Shown here: positions 59,188 through 64,000 of the stretch, piece by piece | Position numbering within the stretch: position 1 is the first letter of the stretch | Layout: the number at the start of each line of letters is the position of its first letter | Source: Nitrospirota bacterium | GTDB lineage: Bacteria; Nitrospirota; Leptospirillia; Leptospirillales; Leptospirillaceae | Assembly: GCA_023481175.1 (NCBI GenBank) | Contig: JAMCWM010000034.1 | Location: 37,631 to 101,630, forward strand | DNA length: 64,000 nucleotides | Direction: 5' to 3' | The notes under the pieces: generated by a model | Seen by the model: only the letters and a program-made list of their open reading frames with translations | Told to the model about the DNA's origin: nothing | Database searches by the model: none | Program-made: the position numbers and the translations under genes

Positions 59188-60038
59188 GATCTCCGGACGG
59201 GGAGCGGGTCCGGAGGATTTTTTCCGACCCGCCGGTTTTCTTTGTCCGGGAACTCTCCTCCACCAGCGACACCTTGAGGAATTGGGTCTCCGAAGGCCTC
59301 GTTCCTCCTGGGGCGACCCTTTTGTGCGCCCTCCAGACCGGGGGACGCGGACGTCCCGGAAACCGCTGGCATTCCCGGAGGGGCGATCTCACGATGAGCC
59401 GCTGGATTCCTCCCCAAGATCTTCCCCCTTCCCGGGCTTTCCCTCTCCCCCTCGTCGTTGCCGCGGGTTGCCTGACTCTTCTCGATGACCTGGGGATCCC
59501 CGGCATTTTCTGGAAATATCCCAACGACCTCTACGCCCTTCTTTCCCCGGGGGATCCGGGCGGGGGGGAAGGAAAGCTCGGGGGAATTCTGGTCGAAACG
59601 GTCCGCGAGTCGGGGGGCGCGTCTGCCGGGTGGATTGCCGGGATCGGAATCAATATGGGAACTCCTCCGCCGGAGGGGGGGGAATCCGAATCCTCCCCCC
59701 TCCGGGTCAAGGCCGCCTCCCTGTCCGCGCTCACAGGAGCCGGCGTTCGCCTTCCGGGGCCCCTCGCCCTGGCGGGACTTTTCTCCCGGAGAATCGAAGA
59801 ACTCCTGTACGGGAGCACGCCCGACGATATCCGGAGATGTCTCGAGGATCGCCTTCTCTGGAAAGATCGGTGGGTCGTCTACTCCTTCCGGGGGAAAACC
59901 GCTGTCGGGAGGATCGAGAGTCTCGGGGAGCAGGGAGAGCTTCTCCTGACGGGCGACGACGGCCGGCCCGCCATTCTCGGACCGGGCGTCAGGAATCTTC
60001 GTCCGGTCTCGGGAGGGGAGGGACGGCATGGCCTGTGA
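59184..60038 (+). CDS. birA: Biotin-[acetyl-CoA-carboxylase] ligase, monofunctional
   Basis: 284 aa. It attaches biotin to the carboxyl-carrier protein. There is no N-terminal DNA-binding domain, so it does not act as the biotin-operon repressor. Motifs: RELSSTSDTLRNWV near residue 23-36 (S-T-N-like), TGGRGRPGNRWHSRRGDLTMS near residue 52-72 (the GRGR(x)GRxW biotinyl-AMP loop with N in place of the last R; quoted in part), FWKYPNDLYA near 108-117, GKLGGILVE, and GIGINM near 148-153. The C-terminal SH3-like cap follows. GTG start overlaps nadC; the end overlaps the next gene by 11 bases. Confidence 0.93.
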   Translation: MRSPDGERVRRIFSDPPVFFVRELSSTSDTLRNWVSEGLVPPGATLLCALQTGGRGRPGNRWHSRRGDLTMSRWIPPQDLPPSRAFPLPLVVAAGCLTLLDDLGIPGIFWKYPNDLYALLSPGDPGGGEGKLGGILVETVRESGGASAGWIAGIGINMGTPPPEGGESESSPLRVKAASLSALTGAGVRLPGPLALAGLFSRRIEELLYGSTPDDIRRCLEDRLLWKDRWVVYSFRGKTAVGRIESLGEQGELLLTGDDGRPAILGPGVRNLRPVSGGEGRHGL

Positions 60039-60819
60039 GAGACGGGGAGTCACGATCAAGGTCGGCCTCTCCCGGATATCGGTGGCCTTCCATTCGGGGG
60101 AGAGGATCCTCCGGATGAAGACCCGGCCGACTCCGCCTCCGGAGGAACGCTCCGATATTTCGTCGTTTTTTGATGCCCTCTGGCCGGATCTTCCGAGGGG
60201 CGACCTTTCTGCCGCCCTTGTCTGCGTCGTCCCCGACCTTGTGGAAACCGTCGCCTCGAGCTGGGAGGAGCGGACGGGGAGAGGGCCGGAGATTTTTTCG
60301 GCGTCCGGGGCGCCCTTTGCGGTGGACTATCGCCCGCCGGAGAGTCTGGGGGCGGACCGGGGAGCGGCCGCCTGGGGGGTTTGGGCCCGATTCGGGGATC
60401 GACTGGGGGAGAGCTTTATGGTCGCCGATTTCGGGACCCATACTGTGACCACAGTCTTAGCCCGGGGGCGGCTTCTGGGGGGGGCGATCCTCCCGGGGAT
60501 CCCTCTTATGGAGAGAGCCCTGGGAGCAGGACGGGTCGATCTTGTCCCGGGTCCCACACTTCGGGGTCGGGAGGGTGTCACGGGAGTTCGGGGGATAGGA
60601 AGCTCGACCCGGGAGGGACTGTTTTCCGGCGTGGTTCTGGGAAGCGTCGAGGCCGTTTCGGGCCTCGGGAGAAGAGCGGAGGAGGAGGTGGGAGAACCTC
60701 TCCCGGTCGTTCTGACCGGGGGGCTCTCCCCCGTTGTCGCTCCGCTCTTTCCTTCGGGAGTCCTGGTCAATCGCCAGGCGGTCCACTATGGGGCATGGAG
60801 ATTCCTGGCGGGAAGGTGA
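60028..60819 (+). CDS. Type III pantothenate kinase-like protein with degenerate first motif
   Basis: 263 aa of the CoaX fold (ASKHA). The second phosphate motif is intact: VADFGTHTVTTVLARGRLLGGAILPGI near residue 132 (Asp134, quoted in part), and the pantothenate region PPESLGADR near 103-111 is conserved. But the first motif, normally DxGNTxx at the start, reads IKVGLSRIS (residues 10-18): the catalytic Asp is Lys11, and the Asn is Leu14. CoaX uses that Asp as base or metal ligand, so phosphorylation of pantothenate is doubtful. It may be a diverged active form or a non-enzymatic member. It overlaps birA at the start, as in many genomes (birA-coaX). I withhold the symbol for this reason. 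Confidence 0.75.
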   Translation: MACERRGVTIKVGLSRISVAFHSGERILRMKTRPTPPPEERSDISSFFDALWPDLPRGDLSAALVCVVPDLVETVASSWEERTGRGPEIFSASGAPFAVDYRPPESLGADRGAAAWGVWARFGDRLGESFMVADFGTHTVTTVLARGRLLGGAILPGIPLMERALGAGRVDLVPGPTLRGREGVTGVRGIGSSTREGLFSGVVLGSVEAVSGLGRRAEEEVGEPLPVVLTGGLSPVVAPLFPSGVLVNRQAVHYGAWRFLAGR

Positions 60820-60941
60820 GACTGCTTTCCGGAAACCGTTTCACCGGGCGCCGGCTTTATGATCAGGTAGACAAGCGCCGTGGTCAGCATGAATCCGAGG
60901 AGGCTCAGAAGACCGAAGAGGAGAGGGATGACAGTGTCCAT
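60786..60941 (-). CDS. 51-aa single-span membrane protein
   Basis: Minus-strand gene with a perfect AAGGAGGT six bases before ATG 60941. It codes for MDTVIPLLFGLLSLLGFMLTTALVYLIIKPAPGE (quoted in part), a single long hydrophobic segment of about 25 residues, and a hydrophilic tail ending NLHAP. Its last 34 bases overlap the 3' end of the coaX-like gene on the other strand. There is no homologue I recognise. It resembles small helper subunits of membrane complexes or transport pumps, though it does not lie next to such a complex in the same direction. The ribosome-binding site is better than that of most genes here. Confidence 0.65.
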   Translation of the reverse strand: MDTVIPLLFGLLSLLGFMLTTALVYLIIKPAPGETVSGKQSHLPARNLHAP

Positions 60942-61381
60942 GGCGGACCTCCTTTCAGGGATCTCTTCGGAGGGTTCCGGGAAAATCTTGAGACTATGAC
61001 GGGGATCATGGTCCGAAGACGATCGGGGCGGGACAATGTCGAATTTGAGCCGGCAGGGTTCTGCGTTCGCGAGCTCTGGACCTTTGGGGCGGGGCATGCT
61101 ACGATCGTCTGGCCAGAATTCCTGGCGGCGATGGGGTTCGCCTTTCCCTGTTCCTGACGGACAGGGTGATGACTCCTACCATGGGTGGACAGGCACGCGT
61201 ATGGTGGGAATCGAATCGGACCCTGTCGACTGACAGAGGCCCGGTCCGGGCTCTGCCCCAGAACGATTCGCTCTTCCTTCACATGCTCCGGTTCCTTCCC
61301 GTCCAAGAACAGACAACCATGCCGGGCTTCCTCGTGCGACGTCCCGGAAAGCGCCTATGCAAAATGCCGGAGAAGGCTTCG
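60942..61381. other. 440-bp spacer upstream of the HlyD-type gene
   Basis: No gene is recognised; frames here lack ribosome-binding sites. Two inverted repeats stand out: CCCTGT-9 nt-ACAGGG (61146-61166) and a GC-rich hairpin at 61234-61255 (CAGAG, CCCGG, CCGGG, CTCTG with one bulged base). The plus strand probably carries the promoter of the HlyD gene, but I found no convincing -35/-10 pair. Confidence 0.5.
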
Positions 61382-62329
61382 ATGGCAGAGACCTCTGAAA
61401 AAGGCCCCTCCTTCCGATCATGGAGGATACTTGTGCCCGTGGCCGGGCTTGTCGGAACCCTCCTGTGGGGGGGATACATCCTGGCGGACCGCGCGCGCTA
61501 TGTCCGCTCGGTCGACTGTTATGTCCAGGGCAAGATCACCCTCATCGCCTCCCCGGTCGGGGGACGGCTTCTTGATCTGAAGGTCAACGAAGGGGACCCG
61601 GTGCAGTTTGGCGAGGTCATCGCGACGGTCGACACGACGGGCGATCGATACAACAGGCGCCATGACACCGGCGGAAACCTGACCCCTTACCAGACTCTGG
61701 AGCGGGATCTGGACCGGAAGGTCCGGATCGAACGGGAGGTGGCCGACGCCCGGGACCACTACCACAGGGGACGGGATCTTCTGAAAAACCGCTTCATCTC
61801 GGCCCAGGATCTCGAGGACCTCGAAACGACCTACCGGAAGAAGGAGGATCAGCTCCGGGAAATCCGGCGCCTGATCCGGGCGGACCGCCAGATGCTGTCC
61901 ATCTCCGAGGTCCATCCGCGGAACCGGACCGTCTTCGCCTCAATCTCCGGCCAGGTGGCTCAGCGTCTCGTGAACCTGGGGGAGACGGTCCGCCCCAACC
62001 AGCCCCTGGTCAGCATCATCGACACCCGTAACCGGGACAATATCTGGCTCGATGCCTACCTTAGGGAGACCCAGGTCTGGAAGGTCCATCCCGGACAGAA
62101 GGTCCGGATCCGCATCGACGCCTTTCCCAACCTCCGGTTCGAGGGGCGGGTGCTCGAGTTCATCCCGGCGGCAAGCCAGGCTTTCTCGCTTCTTCCGACC
62201 CAGAATGCCGCCGGGACCTTCGTGAAGGTTGTCCAGCGCATCCCGGTCCGGATCGTCTTCGATGACCTCAAGGGACAGGCGATCTTTCCGGGCATGTCGG
62301 CCGAGGTGGCCATTGTTCGCAAAAGCTGA
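61382..62329 (+). CDS. HlyD/EmrA-type membrane fusion protein
   Basis: 315 aa from ATG 61382 (GGAGAAGG six bases before); ATG 61364 is possible. One membrane helix near residue 15-33 (ILVPVAGLVGTLLWGGYIL), then the lipoyl half-motif IASPVGGRLLDLKVNEGDPVQFGEVIATVD near residue 55-85 (quoted in part), a helical hairpin (about 95-185) with Glu/Arg-rich coiled coil, and the second lipoyl half FASISGQVAQRLVNLGETVRPNQPLVSIID followed by a beta-barrel (IWLDAYLRETQVWKVHPGQKVRIRID). The fold is that of adaptor proteins that join an inner-membrane exporter to TolC. It overlaps the TolC-family gene downstream. The exporter itself is not in the window. Confidence 0.88.
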   Translation: MAETSEKGPSFRSWRILVPVAGLVGTLLWGGYILADRARYVRSVDCYVQGKITLIASPVGGRLLDLKVNEGDPVQFGEVIATVDTTGDRYNRRHDTGGNLTPYQTLERDLDRKVRIEREVADARDHYHRGRDLLKNRFISAQDLEDLETTYRKKEDQLREIRRLIRADRQMLSISEVHPRNRTVFASISGQVAQRLVNLGETVRPNQPLVSIIDTRNRDNIWLDAYLRETQVWKVHPGQKVRIRIDAFPNLRFEGRVLEFIPAASQAFSLLPTQNAAGTFVKVVQRIPVRIVFDDLKGQAIFPGMSAEVAIVRKS

Positions 62330-63671
62330 CCTTTTAAGGCCTTTCCGGTTCCGGGCCTTATTGGCCATGGGGACCGGAGTCCTTGCGGGGATTCTTCTTT
62401 CCGGTCCCGTCCGGGCGGCCGAGGATGGGGTTCCCATCGCGAGAAAGGCCGTCGTCCGGGCCGCTCTCGCCTCCCACCCGCTCGTCTCCATCGCCTACGA
62501 CCGGTCCCGCGCCCAGACGGAGAAGGTCGGGACGGAAATGTCGGCCTATTACCCCCACATCACCCTCTCCCTCGACCAGCTCTTTCTCAATTCGGCCTTT
62601 ATTGGCGGCGTCTTCCCGGACTACCAGCCCATCGCCCCGGAACTTCTGAACCCCACGCTGACCCAGGACATCACCTCCTTCGGAGGACGCCACGACCGTG
62701 TCCGGGCGGAACGTTTCCGCCTCCGTAGCCGGAGGGAGGAGCTCGCGGAGGCCCGTCTCACGGTCTCTTTCCATGCCGATGTAGCCTACGACCAGCTGGC
62801 GATGTTCGAACATTTGTATCGGGCGGCCCTAAAAAACGAGGAGGATGCCGCTCTCCATTTCCGGATGGCGCAGGAACGCCTGGCCCGGGGGTTCGGGGTC
62901 GTCACCGATGTCACCATGGCCCGTCTTCTCCTGGAAAAGACCCGCCTTGAACGGGTCCGCCAGGGGAATGCCCTCCGGAAGGCCCAGGCCGATCTGGTCT
63001 TCGCCATGGGCCGGGAGACGCTGGTTCCCTACCGCACCGACGGAACTCCCCGGATTTCCGGGCCCGACTGGTCTCTTGACGAGATGACCGCCTATGCCCT
63101 GGCCCACCGGCCGCTTCTCCAGGCCGCCCTGGCCCTCGACCGGGAGAGGGAGTCCCGGGTCGACGAGGTCCGGACTCGCAACTATCCCCATCTCTCCCTG
63201 TTCGCCCAGGGGTTCCTCATGTGGGGTGTTCCGCCAACGATCTCCGGGGCGCCCGCGGGATCCGGCCTCTTTCTTCCGGCCTTCCAGAGCGGCGTGGCCC
63301 TTTCGGTCCCGATCTATGTGGGGGGGGAGATCCTCCACGAGACGGAGCGGGCCCGGATGGAGGCCCGCAGGGAATCCGAAAAGACACGGCTGGTGCGGCT
63401 TCGCATCATCAGAAATGTCCGGAAGCTCTATGACGATTTCGAGACGCAAAAGGAAACCCTGGCACTGGACCAGGCCCGCTATGACCACGCCCGGGAAAAT
63501 CTTCGCCTTGTGGAAAGGCGCTTCGCCCAGGGCCTTGTGGACGGCGTAACCGCCGTCGATGCCGAAACGGAGATGCTGACCAGCAGGGAGCGTCTCATCG
63601 CCGACCGCTTCCGCCTCTCCATGATCCAGGACAGCCTCGACCGCGAGATCGGGTACAGACGGGATTTCTGA
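62313..63671 (+). CDS. TolC family outer-membrane efflux protein
   Basis: 452 aa from TTG 62313, which overlaps the HlyD gene by 17 bases and follows GAGGTGG; this start supplies the only proper signal peptide, FAKADLLRPFRFRALLAMGTG then GVLAGILLSG and cleavage after VRAAE (quoted in part). Later starts such as ATG 62367 would remove the basic region. The mature part has the TolC-type repeated helical hairpins: ALASHPLVSIAYDRSRAQTEKVGTEMSAYYPHITLSLDQ (quoted in part), LTVSFHADVAYDQLAMFEHLY, and in the second half PIYVGGEILHETERARMEARRESEKTRL and FAQGLVDGVTAVDAETEML. It is the outer-membrane duct for the HlyD protein. The operon probably continues past 63671. Confidence 0.88.
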   Translation: MFAKADLLRPFRFRALLAMGTGVLAGILLSGPVRAAEDGVPIARKAVVRAALASHPLVSIAYDRSRAQTEKVGTEMSAYYPHITLSLDQLFLNSAFIGGVFPDYQPIAPELLNPTLTQDITSFGGRHDRVRAERFRLRSRREELAEARLTVSFHADVAYDQLAMFEHLYRAALKNEEDAALHFRMAQERLARGFGVVTDVTMARLLLEKTRLERVRQGNALRKAQADLVFAMGRETLVPYRTDGTPRISGPDWSLDEMTAYALAHRPLLQAALALDRERESRVDEVRTRNYPHLSLFAQGFLMWGVPPTISGAPAGSGLFLPAFQSGVALSVPIYVGGEILHETERARMEARRESEKTRLVRLRIIRNVRKLYDDFETQKETLALDQARYDHARENLRLVERRFAQGLVDGVTAVDAETEMLTSRERLIADRFRLSMIQDSLDREIGYRRDF

Positions 63672-63976
63672 CGGGACGGACACCTCCCGGTCCGGGGGAA
63701 ATCGGGAGAGGAAATTCCCGGTCTCCCGAACTCTTCTTTTTCCAGAAACGGCACGAGGATTTCAAAGTCGCCCCGTCCTGGCATGACAATTGTTCGAATT
63801 CTATGAGGATAATCTCAGAGGGGAGGATTGGGATCTCCCTTGGAGGGAGGGCTTTTGCACGTCGGAATATTAACACTACAGCGGCTAAAAAAAGACTAGA
63901 CTTTCCTTCCTGACCCTGCTATTCTGCCACCGGAACACGTTTTTCCCAACCGGTACGCAGAGGAGGGTTGTTCGAA
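63672..63976. other. 305-bp spacer with possible promoter
   Basis: No gene is seen. A candidate plus-strand promoter is ATGACA (63783-63788), 19 bases, GATAAT (63808-63813), and a second A/T-rich stretch occurs near 63865-63900. The spacer ends with GAGGAGG before the next ATG. Nothing else is recognised. Confidence 0.4.
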
Positions 63977-64000
63977 ATGGAGGAAAAGATCGTACCCGAG
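63977..64000 (+). CDS. Start of an unidentified gene (cut by window edge)
   Basis: ATG 63977 is preceded by AGGAGG at ten bases and reads MEEKIVPE to the window end. Too short for a family call. Because the HlyD/TolC pair needs an inner-membrane exporter, a transporter subunit is a possible product, but that is only inference from context. Confidence 0.4.

Noticed and set aside
61190..61230. Possible tRNA T-loop-like sequence (GGGAATCGAATCGG)
   Set aside because: The T-arm does not pair and no acceptor or anticodon stem can be built around it.
61166..61381. Upstream extension of the HlyD-type gene
   Set aside because: No ribosome-binding site; the extra residues do not resemble any HlyD N-terminus.
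1..64000. CRISPR arrays, IS elements, prophage and toxin-antitoxin pairs
   Set aside because: No regular repeats, transposase or integrase motifs, or paired small toxin/antitoxin genes were seen on either strand.

Overview
This is a gene-dense, high-GC bacterial chromosome segment of about 57 protein genes with short spacers, many 4-bp ATGA/GTGA overlaps and frequent GTG/TTG starts. I see no rRNA, tRNA, CRISPR array, insertion sequence or prophage. The content is Gram-negative: a TolC-type outer-membrane factor, an RND pump, lipoproteins and an EnvC-like protein. The b6-type cytochrome b fused to a c-type heme domain, the CIRCE-controlled groESL and the general gene set would fit a Nitrospirota/Leptospirillum-like acidophile. 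That assignment is an inference from gene style; no rRNA is present to prove it.

Layout. (1) 2-8435: a co-directional run acpS(partial)-nnr-UDG-lapA-like-mutS-two unknown genes-fabI. (2) 8553-10870: a Rieske/cytochrome b pair in which the Rieske protein carries an N-terminal PRC-barrel and the cytochrome b carries a C-terminal CxxCH domain. (3) 10931-18921: small redox and hypothetical genes, ridA, rpmB, recG, ppx/gppA, a large TPR protein and a CCA-adding/poly(A) polymerase-family enzyme. (4) 18902-26787: a thioredoxin-like lipoprotein divergent from an RND pump across an operator-like palindrome, then lipoproteins around a Fur-family regulator, a SAM hydroxide adenosyltransferase/ICMT-type methyltransferase pair, and a TPR lipoprotein. 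(5) 26879-33925: rpsA, sppA, HU/IHF, ffh, rpsP, rimM, trmD, rplS, rnhB, the conserved translation/export block. (6) 33959-37634: FtsX-like, EnvC-like and CtpA-like proteins, a cell-wall remodelling set without ftsE in view. (7) 37719-41952: a sigma70 promoter plus CIRCE, groES-groEL, a strong terminator, trxA and recN. (8) 42011-48080, minus strand: UPF0182 protein and a polyamine operon speH-speE-speA with a promoter and roughly 300-nt leader. (9) 48185-60819: an exported protein, a DUF3109-like cysteine-cluster protein, pgpA, recA, alaS, ruvX, mltG, valS, nadC, birA and a coaX-like gene whose first phosphate-binding motif is degenerate. (10) 60786-64000: a 51-aa membrane protein on the minus strand, an HlyD/EmrA-type membrane fusion protein, a TolC-family outer-membrane protein and the first codons of another gene.

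The window is mainly housekeeping. The items most worth following up are the PRC-barrel/Tat/Rieske fusion with a PAWY cytochrome b, the coaX-like gene lacking its catalytic Asp motif, the leader ORF upstream of speH, the palindrome between the RND pump and the thioredoxin-like lipoprotein, the FtsX/EnvC/CtpA set, and the small membrane protein behind coaX.
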